Origin: JAFGMQ01 sp036733345
Lineage (GTDB): Bacteria; Desulfobacterota; DSM-4660; Desulfatiglandales; Desulfatiglandaceae
DNA: 56,609 nt
Assembly: GCA_036733345.1 (NCBI GenBank)
Contig: DAINAR010000021.1
Span: forward strand, 1-56,609
Direction: 5' to 3'
Every line of letters begins with the position of its first letter. Positions within the stretch are counted from its first letter, which is position 1. The notes below the pieces were generated by a model. That model saw only the letters and a list, made by a program, of their open reading frames with translations. It ran no database searches and was not told the DNA's origin. A program made the translations under genes and the position numbers. This document shows positions 42,057-50,701 of this stretch, one piece after another.

Positions 42057-43421
42057 TTACCTGTTTTTTCGCCATCTGTTATGCGTAATCCCGAATTTTT
42101 TAATTTTGTAGTTTAAGGTCCTGGGGCTAAGTCCGAGCAAGGTTGCAGCATCTTTTTGTATCCAGAGGCAATCTTCCAAAGCCTTTAAAATTATCTCTTT
42201 TTCTCCCAGCTTGAGTGATTCTGTGAGATTAGACTCCAGATGCCTTTTCCCAGAAACGGCAGCCCCTATTATGGAAAGATTTTTTTCCTGTACTACAGTT
42301 CCCTCCTCAAGAATAACAGCCCGTTCAATTGTATTTGCAAGCTGGCGGATGTTGCCCGGCCATTCATATGATTTGATCCACACCATGCCTGGCTGAGAAA
42401 AACCTGATATATTTTTTTTGATATTTCTGCAGATCTTTTCAAGAAGCCAGTATGACAGGGGTTCGATGCACTCCCTGCGCTCTCTGAGGGGGGGAAGCAT
42501 GACAGAGAGTATGTTTATCCTGTAATAAAGATCTTCACGAAATTTGCCTGCCTCAATCTGTCTGCTTAGGTTGCGGTTTGTTGCAACAATTACCCTGACA
42601 TCAGAATGAATGGTTTTGTTTCCTCCAAGCCGTTCAAAAGACTTGCCTTCAAGCACCCTCAGTAATTTGGCCTGGAGGGATAGACTGATCTCTCCAATTT
42701 CATCCAGAAAAAGGGTGCCGCCTCGTGCCTGCTCAAATCTTCCAATACGCTGTTTGTCCGCACCTGTGAATGCACCCTTTTCATGCCCGAACAGCTCGCT
42801 CTCAAGGAGGGTTTCAGGGATATTGGCACAATTTATTGCAATGAAGGGTCTGGTTCGTCTCGGACTGTTGAAATGTATTGTCCCTGCCAGAAAGCTTTTG
42901 CCTGTGCCTGTATCCCCTGTCATCAGGATAGTGGAATCAGTCTTTGAAAACTTTTTCAGGGTTTCGATTATCTCTTTCATAACAGGGCTGAAGGCAACAA
43001 TCCTGTCAAAATCGTAAATGATATCCTGTTCATGCCTCAGATAATTGATCTCGTTTTTAAGGCTCCGGTTCTCCAGGGCCTTTTCTATAACATGCTCTAT
43101 CTTCGGCCCGGAAAACGGCTTTACTAAAAAGTGAAAGGCCCCCTGCTTGATAACCTTGACAATAAATTCCGCCTTTTCCGTGTCGCTTGTTATTATCACC
43201 GGCGTATTGGGCAGGGTCATCTTAATCCAGCTTAGAAGATCAAAAGGGTCTCTTTCAGGAGCTTGAAGATTGAGGATAATTAGGTCAAAATGATTCCATG
43301 TAAGCGCTTCGAATATATCCTTCCCATTTGGGTAAAAATATATATTATATGAATTGCCAAGTGCTCCTGAAAAAAACCTTCGCCATTTATCTTCTTTTTC
43401 TATAGCTAATATGCTGAACAT
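42057..43421 (-). CDS. Sigma-54 activator (NtrC-type) with a degenerate receiver
   Basis: A 454-residue protein. Residues 1-118 have receiver-like topology, but the phosphoacceptor position is Asn51 (FDLIILNLQ), and the acidic pair is Glu8-Lys9; Ser79 and Lys101 are kept. The AAA+ domain (about 140-375) has GDTGTGKS, the sigma-54 contact loop ELFGHEKGAFTGA, and GGTLFLDEIGE. A Fis-type helix-turn-helix ends the protein (AATLLGLSPRTLNYKIKKFG). It is divergent from the pilin operon whose sigma-54 promoter it probably controls. It resembles PrsR-type regulators of PEP-CTERM loci as well, so both targets are possible. Confidence 0.9.
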   Translation of the reverse strand: MFSILAIEKEDKWRRFFSGALGNSYNIYFYPNGKDIFEALTWNHFDLIILNLQAPERDPFDLLSWIKMTLPNTPVIITSDTEKAEFIVKVIKQGAFHFLVKPFSGPKIEHVIEKALENRSLKNEINYLRHEQDIIYDFDRIVAFSPVMKEIIETLKKFSKTDSTILMTGDTGTGKSFLAGTIHFNSPRRTRPFIAINCANIPETLLESELFGHEKGAFTGADKQRIGRFEQARGGTLFLDEIGEISLSLQAKLLRVLEGKSFERLGGNKTIHSDVRVIVATNRNLSRQIEAGKFREDLYYRINILSVMLPPLRERRECIEPLSYWLLEKICRNIKKNISGFSQPGMVWIKSYEWPGNIRQLANTIERAVILEEGTVVQEKNLSIIGAAVSGKRHLESNLTESLKLGEKEIILKALEDCLWIQKDAATLLGLSPRTLNYKIKKFGITHNRWRKNR

Positions 43422-43635
43422 ATCTTCTTTTTATTTGCCAACATAAGGTGAAAAATATTTAGCCCTGAAAGGATACCTGTCATTTTGATCCCCTCCCATG
43501 CAGGTTACAGATAATTATAAGTGTCATAATTATGTTTTATTTTATTGAATTGGCTGGTAATTTGTCAATAATAAAGAAATTGGGCGGATTGGTACAGGAT
43601 ATTGAAGCCATCAGGCCCCTGTTTCAAAACAAAAA

Positions 43636-43674
43636 GTGTAAAATATCTTTACACCTGTTAATTAAATTTACAGG
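43636..43674 (+). promoter_or_regulatory. Two adjacent dyads, candidate activator sites
   Basis: GTGTAAA-ATATC-TTTACAC (43636-43654) is a perfect 7-base inverted repeat. CCTGTTAAT-TAA-ATTTACAGG (43654-43674) is an inverted repeat with eight of nine pairs. They lie about 110-150 bases upstream of the predicted start at the sigma-54 promoter, the usual distance for an enhancer. The intergenic region 43422-43833 holds no gene. Confidence 0.5.
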
Positions 43675-43761
43675 GATTTGACCCTTACCGTCATGCTTAA
43701 TACATGGAACAACCATGGAAAATTTAATGTTATCGGATACTTAAATTATTGCTGATCGTTC

Positions 43762-43777
43762 CGGCATGAGTCTTGCT
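43762..43777 (+). promoter_or_regulatory. Sigma-54 promoter of the minor-pilin operon
   Basis: CGGCATGAGTCTTGCT matches the -24/-12 consensus TGGCAYRNNNNTTGCW at nearly every fixed position; GG (43763-43764) and GC (43775-43776) are exactly ten bases apart. Transcription should start about 43788, giving a leader of about 46 bases to ATG 43834. Confidence 0.75.
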
Positions 43778-43833
43778 GTCATCTAAAGATACATTGATCC
43801 CTCTTTGTCAGAAATAATGGTTGAGGTCTTTTG

Positions 43834-44373
43834 ATGGATAGAAAAAGTGAACATGGATTTACGCTTGTAGAGCTTGTTATAGCTATTGTGGTCATTGCCG
43901 TAATGGTTGGCATGGCAGTACCGGCGGTAATTCACTGGCTCCCGGATTACAGATTGAAGAGTGCTGCCAGGCATCTTGTGGCCAATTTTCAGCGGGCGAA
44001 AATAGAGGCCGTAAAGAGAAACACCAATATTGTGCTGGAATTCCAACCGGCAGCATTTTCACCGGGAGGTGGAGTCGGCTCATATCTGATATTTGCAGAT
44101 GACGGATCAGGTGGAGGCGTTGCCGGAGATGACATAAGGAACGGGACCGAACCTGTAATTGCAAGTGTTACAATGCCAAAAAATGTATCCCTCTACAACA
44201 CGAATTACGGCTCAGATAAGGCCATTTTCAATCCAAGGGGTTTTCCTGCTGGTACAGCAACCAGATTTGTTGAAATGCGAAACAATAATTCAAGGTTTTA
44301 CAGGACTTCAGTTGCCCCTGTCGGCGGTATTCGGCTTGAAGCAAGCAGCGATGGCGTAACGTGGAAGAACTAA
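43834..44373 (+). CDS. fimT: Prepilin-like protein FimT/GspH type
   Basis: A 179-residue minor pilin. The class III signal EHGFTLVELVIAIVVIAVMV is cleaved before Phe by prepilin peptidase; Glu +5 is present. The long helix goes on as RLKSAARHLVANFQRAKIEAVKR, as in FimT/FimU and GspH, and the C-terminal half has the GspH-type beta domain (FNPRGFPAGTATRFVEMRN). ATG 43834 with GAGG upstream is preferred over TTG 43831. It is the first gene of the operon. Confidence 0.9.
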   Translation: MDRKSEHGFTLVELVIAIVVIAVMVGMAVPAVIHWLPDYRLKSAARHLVANFQRAKIEAVKRNTNIVLEFQPAAFSPGGGVGSYLIFADDGSGGGVAGDDIRNGTEPVIASVTMPKNVSLYNTNYGSDKAIFNPRGFPAGTATRFVEMRNNNSRFYRTSVAPVGGIRLEASSDGVTWKN

Positions 44374-44375
44374 TC

Positions 44376-45272
44376 ATGAATAAAGGAAAATTTATCAAAC
44401 TTGGACACAGGGGGTTTACCCTTATAGAACTTCTTATTTCAATGGCCATAGCCGGTATAGTAACAGCAGCCATATACGCAGCATTTCAAGCCCAGCAGCG
44501 CAGTTCTGTCATACAGGAAAACGTAAACCAGATGCAGCAGAACCTGAGGGCTGCCATGGAAATTGTGATAAAAGACGTAAGAATGGCAGGATATGGCAGG
44601 CCAAATATCAGCGGGGTCGGAATACTTGATGTCCGCCCTAGGAATAAAGATAATGTTTTTGATGTCACTGTTGACGGGAATGGGGCCATACAATTAAGTG
44701 CCGATTTCAACGACAATGGCGCACTTAATTCTGAAGAAACAATTATCTATTCGATATTTGACTCTCCTGTCGGCTCACCTGACGGAAAGCCTGACCTGGC
44801 CGGAGAAGTTGGTGGCGGAGGACGTCAGTTACTGGCAGAAGACATAGAGGCCCTTGGTTTTGCCTTTGCCTTTGATGGGGATGGGGATGGAAACATAGAC
44901 ACCTATGATGCTACAGGTATGGTTCCGCTTCCTGCAGATCCTGAACAAAGAAGGCGCATCATCTGGGCTGTTGATTCAAATAATGACAATCAGCTCGACC
45001 TGAACCTGGATACCAACCTTGACGGAGTAATAGACGAAAATGATGATGGGGATAATAATGGTCTTATAGAGGGAGTGGCTCTGGCCAGTACTGTTGATCC
45101 GGCTGATATCCGGGCTGTTCGTATCTGGATGCTGGCAAGGACAGACAGGCCGGACGACAGGTTCAGAAATCCCGAAACATACGTGGTTGGTCACAAGGTG
45201 TCAACCCCCGGCGATAACTATCGGAGAAGGCTTCTGGAAACAATAGTAAGATGCAGAAACCTGGAGTTTTAA
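44376..45272 (+). CDS. pilW: Type IV pilus minor pilin PilW
   Basis: A 298-residue minor pilin with the signal HRGFTLIELLISMAIAGIVT, then VNQMQQNLRAAMEIVIKDVR, the PilW helix region, and a large beta domain. There is an Asp-rich, calcium-loop-like part (DGDGDGNIDT, NDNQLDLNLDTNLDGVIDEN) near residue 170. ATG 44376 follows the fimT stop at once. PilW primes the pilus tip together with PilV, PilX and PilY1. Confidence 0.9.
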   Translation: MNKGKFIKLGHRGFTLIELLISMAIAGIVTAAIYAAFQAQQRSSVIQENVNQMQQNLRAAMEIVIKDVRMAGYGRPNISGVGILDVRPRNKDNVFDVTVDGNGAIQLSADFNDNGALNSEETIIYSIFDSPVGSPDGKPDLAGEVGGGGRQLLAEDIEALGFAFAFDGDGDGNIDTYDATGMVPLPADPEQRRRIIWAVDSNNDNQLDLNLDTNLDGVIDENDDGDNNGLIEGVALASTVDPADIRAVRIWMLARTDRPDDRFRNPETYVVGHKVSTPGDNYRRRLLETIVRCRNLEF

Positions 45273-45273
45273 T

Positions 45274-45798
45274 ATGGACAGAGAGCAGGCGGGACAGCAG
45301 GGATTTTCCCTGGTTGAAATAATGATTGCCGTGGCAGTTTTCGCAATAGGCATCCTCGGCGTTGGAGCAATGCAGGTTAAGTCCATTAATACCGATTCCC
45401 AATCCTCCAGGATAACTGAGGTTGCGACAACTCTTGAGCAGTTGATGGAAAGGATTACCGCATATGATTATAGCGATTTATGGCTTAATGATACAGACGG
45501 CGACGGGACTGGTCAGGATCTTGATAACAACGGGGTCGACGACAGAGATGAAGTAGATCCGCCTCCTGTGCCGCTTTTTAATTTCGGGCTGAATGATACA
45601 TTTCAGGTTGATCCCGGAACCGGAAATATAATACCCACTGCTGATCATTTCAGGATTATCGGCAATTATACTGTTTACTGGAATGTTGCTGTAGATCAGC
45701 CGACAAGGGACCTTAAAACAATAAGGGCAATTATTTTCTGGACCGAAGGCGGAAGGCAAAGACGAATCACCCTTGATTCTGTTAAACCGGCCACCTGA
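45274..45798 (+). CDS. pilV: Type IV pilus modification/minor pilin PilV
   Basis: A 174-residue minor pilin with the signal QQGFSLVEIMIAVAVFAIGI, then LGVGAMQVKSINTDSQSSR, which is the PilV family pattern. The middle part has an Asp-rich loop (NDTDGDGTGQDLDNNGVDDR) that could bind calcium. The TAA of pilW is one base before its ATG. Confidence 0.88.
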   Translation: MDREQAGQQGFSLVEIMIAVAVFAIGILGVGAMQVKSINTDSQSSRITEVATTLEQLMERITAYDYSDLWLNDTDGDGTGQDLDNNGVDDRDEVDPPPVPLFNFGLNDTFQVDPGTGNIIPTADHFRIIGNYTVYWNVAVDQPTRDLKTIRAIIFWTEGGRQRRITLDSVKPAT

Positions 45799-45835
45799 AA
45801 TATGCCTGGGAAATAATAAAAATGAGGGATAGCTC

Positions 45836-46444
45836 ATGACAGGGAAATACTCAAACAAAAAAGAAGACGGATCAGTCGCGGTCGTCACGCTACTGCTTCT
45901 GCTTGCATTAACGTTAATTGGTATCACCGCAATAACAACTTCGACAATCGACATCCAGATTGCAGCAAATGACAGAGAATACAAGACCGCCCTTCACAAT
46001 GCGGACAGCGGAGCTTTTGCCGTGCCCAAGGTAATTTCACTCGCCATAGACGAAAAAGAAACCCCAGGGGATATCAGCGAAAGCGCGGAAGAAAAAAGGT
46101 ACGACGCCTTTACTTATATGGATCTGGGCACAGACGACAACGATGGGTCGAACCCAACTTTTTACAGGGAACTTGCAGGCTTTGATAATCATGATGACGA
46201 TCCTGACATAGAATTCGCACTCAACGGAAATAATATCAACGTCGATATTGCAAGATTAGGTGCGTCACAAATCGGAGGCGGCGGAGCTGAATTTCTGAGC
46301 GGATATGAGGGTATTGGTGCCGGCTCATCGGGTGGCATTAGCATTCGTTTTCTTCTTGATTCTTTTGGCACTGCACAGCGTTATACCAGGTCCAACGTGG
46401 GTGTGGCTTACAGGAAGGTAGTTGGTATTGCAGGAGGTTTATAA
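45836..46444 (+). CDS. pilX: Type IV pilus minor pilin PilX-like
   Basis: A 202-residue protein with a short positively charged start (TGKYSNKKEDGS) and one N-terminal helix, VAVVTLLLLLALTLIGITAI, lacking the usual Glu +5 as PilX proteins do. TTSTIDIQIAANDREYKTAL is the PilX-type helix continuation. GAGGG (45824-45828) serves ATG 45836. It is placed between pilV and pilY1, as in other pilus operons; the stop TAA overlaps the ATG of pilY1. Confidence 0.83.
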   Translation: MTGKYSNKKEDGSVAVVTLLLLLALTLIGITAITTSTIDIQIAANDREYKTALHNADSGAFAVPKVISLAIDEKETPGDISESAEEKRYDAFTYMDLGTDDNDGSNPTFYRELAGFDNHDDDPDIEFALNGNNINVDIARLGASQIGGGGAEFLSGYEGIGAGSSGGISIRFLLDSFGTAQRYTRSNVGVAYRKVVGIAGGL

Positions 46445-49400
46445 TGAAAAAAATATTAGTTCTCAGCATGTTAGTCCTTGCCGTATTTTCAACATCAGGG
46501 GTTCGTACCTGCTTTGCAGCTGAACCGCTCATGTCCACATACACCAGTTACCCCATTTTTATGGTGGATTCCGTGACGCCAAACATAATGATAATCCTTG
46601 ACAATTCAGGCAGTATGAACTTCCAGGCCTATTACGGCGCCTATGACCATACCCACCGATACTACGGTTACTTCGAGCCTTACCAGAAATACTCTTACGC
46701 CAGCAACGTGTTTACGAGGAATGCTGCCGGGGGGTGGGACGGTAATTTTTTGAACTGGATGACCATGCGACGTGTAGACATAGCCCGCAAGGTTCTCATG
46801 GGAGGACTTGCAACTGCAAGGACGGGCGGTGGAAACCAGACTAACTACGGTGAGACACCTCAGGCAGCAGGCTATGACTATACAAAGACTTATGACGATA
46901 CGGATGATGTTACCCCCTTTGCCTCAGGCACCAGCCTCGATTATCTGGTTCACGACGGGTATTTTCAGGTAGACGCTGTTGACTATTCCATCAGGGTGCA
47001 AAAAGATATGACCCTTCCTGATGAGGCGGATAATTTCGTGGATGGAAATATCTCCGGCGTGCTCCAGAAGGTGGGGGTCAAGGCCAGGTGGGGCAACATG
47101 TTCTTCAATTTTGGAACCGGCAGCGGTCAAAGCGGAGGGTCTGTTGCAGCCACCATCGGAACGAACGTGACTTCTCTCATCACTGACCTCCAGAACACGG
47201 GATGCGATACATGGACGCCCCTTGCAGAGACCTATTATGTCTGCATGCAGTATTTCATGCAGGAACAGGTTCAGTCAGGCCTTGATTATCCCAACAATGT
47301 GGTTCCCTGCAGCAATGAAGGTGATGATCCGTATTACAATGGCACCGAATTTGTGGAATGCGCAAAGTCTTTTGCAATACTTCTCACCGACGGCGCCTCT
47401 ACTATGGACATGATGATCCCCGCATATCTCAAGGACTATGATGAGAACAAGCCGAATTTCGGTTTCTTTCCTGACTCCGGAAGCTCCTACCTGGTCGATA
47501 TTGCCCTGTATGCAAGGACAAACGACCTGAGGCCTCCGGGCTCCAAACCAAACGGGGAAGGCCTGCCTGATGAACAGAATCTGATCCTGTACCCTATCTA
47601 TGCCTTTGGCGATGATCCCCAGGCAAGGCAGCTTATTCAGGCTGCCGCTAAAAACGGCGGCTTTGATGACAGGAACGGCAACAATATCCCTGACCTGCAG
47701 GCAGAATGGGACAAGGACGGCGACGGTATCCCTGACAACTATTTCGAGGCAACAGACGGCGCTGAACTGGAGCGAGCGCTGATTCAGGCTATCGATGCCA
47801 TTCTTGCAAGGGCGGCTGCGGGAACTGCGCTTTCTGTGCTTGCAACATCCGCTGAAGGAGAGGGCAACATTGTGCAGGCCTATTTCAGGCCCCTCATTAT
47901 TGAGGACATGGAAGAAATAAGGTGGGTAGGCAACCTGCAGTCTCTGTGGGTTGACAAACGAGGGTACATGAGAGAGGATACGAACGGTAATCATGCCCTG
48001 GACATTACTGTCGACAAGGTTATAAAATATCACGTTGACGGTGCTGGGAATACTACCATCAGGCGGTTTGATGTGTCAGCGGATGCCCCCTACCCTGATG
48101 TAGACAATGATCCTTACGAATCCCTTTATATGGATGAAATCGAACCAATATGGGAGGCTGGCAGGGCCCTGTCCCTGAGATCCCCTGATGACCGTAATAT
48201 ATTCACATTTATTGACAAAAACAACGACAAGGTGGTTGATGAAAGTGTGGCTGACGATCCTTTAGATGATGCGGGCGAGTTAGTCAGGTTTCATATTAAC
48301 GGCATGTCAGCAATAAAGCCTTATCTTGGTGTCAAGGATAATACTGCATGGGCATATCTGGGCACAACCCATGAAGACAGGGCAAACAACCTGATCCAAT
48401 TCATCAGGGGCAATGATTCCGGTTATACAGGTACAACGCAGATAAGATCAAGGACCATTGGCGGAGTAGTCAACAGGCTGGGAGACGTTGTTTATTCAAC
48501 CCCTGTCTCAGTTTCTAAACCGTCTGAAAACCTGGACGTCATCTATTCGGATGAATCGTATCAGCAGTATTACAACGCTTACAAAAACAGGGAAACGGTC
48601 ATCTATGTGGGCGCAAATGACGGCATGCTCCATGCCTTTACTTCGTGGGAATATAATAAAGCCACAAAACAATTCATAAAACCTGCAGAGTTACAGCCGG
48701 ACCTGAATATAGGCGACGAGCTGTGGGCATATATCCCCCAGGCCCTGCTCCCGCACCTCAAGTGGCTGCCATCCAAAGAGTACACACACGTCTATTATGT
48801 TGATCTTAAGCCCAGGGTTGCAGATGTCCAGGTGTTTTTTGATTCCTATGGTTCACCTATTGATGATGATCACCCGGGCGGGTGGGGAACAGTTTTGATC
48901 GGCGGCCTGAACACGGGGGGCAAGAACATACCCGTCACGGATGATTTTGACTATGACGGGGCAACTGCTGACACCCTGAGAAACTTTTCATCCTGCTACT
49001 TTGCAATAGACATAACAAAGCCCAGGGAGCCGAAACTCCTTTGGGAAAAGACCTTTGATGGCCTGAATCTGACCACATCCTACCCCACAGTTCTTAAGGT
49101 GAAGGACAAATGGTTTGCGGCCTTCGGCTCCGGCCCGTCAGATTATGACGGCAGCAGCGGCAATAAGGGACACATATTTGTCGTGGATGTCCTGTCCGGA
49201 ATACCTTATCGGGACGGAACAAATGACTGGCTCTTTCAAACAGGTGAAAATGGGGCCTTTATGAGTGCACCTGTAAGTTTTGACAAGAATCTTAATTATA
49301 GTGTCGACGGCATATATATCGGACAGGCATACGGTACCTCCGGGGCAATTTACAAGGTAACCATTCCCTGGGTCGGCACAGGTAATTATGGGAATTCTGA

Positions 49401-50214
49401 CACAGGTGAGTATATAGATGATCCCAATCAGTGGACAGCCCATAAGCTTTTTTCGTCACCTGCGCCGGTAATCGCATCTCCTACGCTGAGTATGGATTTT
49501 AAAGACAATGTATGGGTGTATTTCGGCACGGGCCGCTATATCAGCGAGGCAGACAAGTTAAGCACTCAGCAGCAGTACTTCTTCGGGATCAAAGACCCGT
49601 TTTTTAATGAAGACCGAACTGCAAATTACCTAAATTATTCGGCTCCTCTCACGCTTCAAAAAACCGATCTGTTTGATGCGGACCCCTATGATGTCGCTTT
49701 GAACAAAAAGGTATATATTAACGGCTCGCTCCTGGACGTGACAGGAGAGGAGGATGTGTATAAATTTTCGAATTTTGTGGAATGGGCACAGAAAAAGAAC
49801 GGATGGTTCAGATCTTTGGAGGTGAAGGTCTCCGGCCCTTCTGAGCGTGTACTTAACAAACCCGTTGTCTTTGGGGGTCTTGTTCTCTCACCGGCTTTCG
49901 TACCAAACGACGATATATGCAGTTTCGGAGGCGACAGCTTTATGTATGCCTTTTACTTTGAGACCGGCACGGCTTATCCAAAGAAGGTATTTAAAGAGGG
50001 CACAGAGCTTATAACAGTTGATGGCGGGACGGCGGAGATAGTATTGGACAGGGCAGGCCTCGGATTAGGCCTTGCATCGAGCGCCAGCATCCATGTGGGA
50101 AAGGAGTCAGGTTCCAAGTTGCTTGTTCAGCAGAGCACAGGGGCTGTTGTGGAAGTTGAAGCTGATACCGCCCTTAACGTAAAAAGCGGCCTGACGTCCT
50201 GGATTGAAAGATAG
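46444..50214 (+). CDS. pilY1: Type IV pilus tip adhesin PilY1
   Basis: A 1256-residue exported protein. Signal peptide to about residue 25 (RTCFA-AEPL), then a von Willebrand A-like domain with the metal site DNSGSMNF at Asp53, and a calcium-loop-like sequence DKDGDGIPDN near residue 424. From about residue 690 comes the beta-propeller of the Neisseria PilC family: VIYVGANDGMLHAFTSWEYN, ELWAYIPQALLPHLK and WGTVLIGGLNTGGKNI. PilY1 sits at the pilus tip on a PilW/V/X complex and acts in adhesion and surface sensing. ATG 46444 overlaps the pilX stop. Confidence 0.93.
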   Translation: MKKILVLSMLVLAVFSTSGVRTCFAAEPLMSTYTSYPIFMVDSVTPNIMIILDNSGSMNFQAYYGAYDHTHRYYGYFEPYQKYSYASNVFTRNAAGGWDGNFLNWMTMRRVDIARKVLMGGLATARTGGGNQTNYGETPQAAGYDYTKTYDDTDDVTPFASGTSLDYLVHDGYFQVDAVDYSIRVQKDMTLPDEADNFVDGNISGVLQKVGVKARWGNMFFNFGTGSGQSGGSVAATIGTNVTSLITDLQNTGCDTWTPLAETYYVCMQYFMQEQVQSGLDYPNNVVPCSNEGDDPYYNGTEFVECAKSFAILLTDGASTMDMMIPAYLKDYDENKPNFGFFPDSGSSYLVDIALYARTNDLRPPGSKPNGEGLPDEQNLILYPIYAFGDDPQARQLIQAAAKNGGFDDRNGNNIPDLQAEWDKDGDGIPDNYFEATDGAELERALIQAIDAILARAAAGTALSVLATSAEGEGNIVQAYFRPLIIEDMEEIRWVGNLQSLWVDKRGYMREDTNGNHALDITVDKVIKYHVDGAGNTTIRRFDVSADAPYPDVDNDPYESLYMDEIEPIWEAGRALSLRSPDDRNIFTFIDKNNDKVVDESVADDPLDDAGELVRFHINGMSAIKPYLGVKDNTAWAYLGTTHEDRANNLIQFIRGNDSGYTGTTQIRSRTIGGVVNRLGDVVYSTPVSVSKPSENLDVIYSDESYQQYYNAYKNRETVIYVGANDGMLHAFTSWEYNKATKQFIKPAELQPDLNIGDELWAYIPQALLPHLKWLPSKEYTHVYYVDLKPRVADVQVFFDSYGSPIDDDHPGGWGTVLIGGLNTGGKNIPVTDDFDYDGATADTLRNFSSCYFAIDITKPREPKLLWEKTFDGLNLTTSYPTVLKVKDKWFAAFGSGPSDYDGSSGNKGHIFVVDVLSGIPYRDGTNDWLFQTGENGAFMSAPVSFDKNLNYSVDGIYIGQAYGTSGAIYKVTIPWVGTGNYGNSDTGEYIDDPNQWTAHKLFSSPAPVIASPTLSMDFKDNVWVYFGTGRYISEADKLSTQQQYFFGIKDPFFNEDRTANYLNYSAPLTLQKTDLFDADPYDVALNKKVYINGSLLDVTGEEDVYKFSNFVEWAQKKNGWFRSLEVKVSGPSERVLNKPVVFGGLVLSPAFVPNDDICSFGGDSFMYAFYFETGTAYPKKVFKEGTELITVDGGTAEIVLDRAGLGLGLASSASIHVGKESGSKLLVQQSTGAVVEVEADTALNVKSGLTSWIER

Positions 50215-50298
50215 GGGGAATTATGCATTATCTGCCTTTTAGCCGGGGCGGGAAAGATCTTATTGAAGAACAAAGAAGAAAGTGGTAAGGAGCTGGAA

Positions 50299-50673
50299 AT
50301 GAATTTAAATAAATCAATAAGCCCTGTTATTAACAGAAACTTTTGCACTGGGGTCGGCCTTTGCCTGGTTTTTTTCATCCTGCTCTGCACATCTTCTGTA
50401 TCAGGAGATATGGCAAACTCCGCCCCCATGAATATCGTCGGGAAAGGGCCTTCCCATATTATTGTCTCCGCAGAACGTCATTACCGCGTGACGGATCAAA
50501 CCTTAATCCTGGATCTCAGGAAGAAAAAGATCAAGCTGACGGATCTGCCTGTTCCGTGCGAGGCCGTTATTGAATACAGGCTGGTTATGGATCAGGATCC
50601 CATATGCCAGAAGATTGAGGTGAGGAGCACTAAGGTCGATGCAAAGGCACGTGCTGCTTCATCCGAAAAATAG
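50299..50673 (+). CDS. Small exported protein after pilY1, unknown
   Basis: A 124-residue protein started at ATG 50299 with AAGGAG well spaced; an upstream TTG at 50263 is possible. VGLCLVFFILLCTSSVSG is a signal peptide or anchor, then a short soluble domain with KIKLTDLPVPCEAVIEYRLV and ICQKIEVRSTKVDAKARA. Cys pair (CEAV...CQK) could form a disulphide. The position after pilY1 on the same strand suggests a pilus-associated role, but I do not recognise a family. Confidence 0.7.
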   Translation: MNLNKSISPVINRNFCTGVGLCLVFFILLCTSSVSGDMANSAPMNIVGKGPSHIIVSAERHYRVTDQTLILDLRKKKIKLTDLPVPCEAVIEYRLVMDQDPICQKIEVRSTKVDAKARAASSEK

Positions 50674-50701
50674 TGAAAACCGATTAAATTTCGGGTGCAC
50701 A

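Noticed and set aside
47275..48033. Minus-strand 252-codon open frame
   Set aside because: It is antisense to the well-supported pilY1 gene, has no family resemblance and no start signal.
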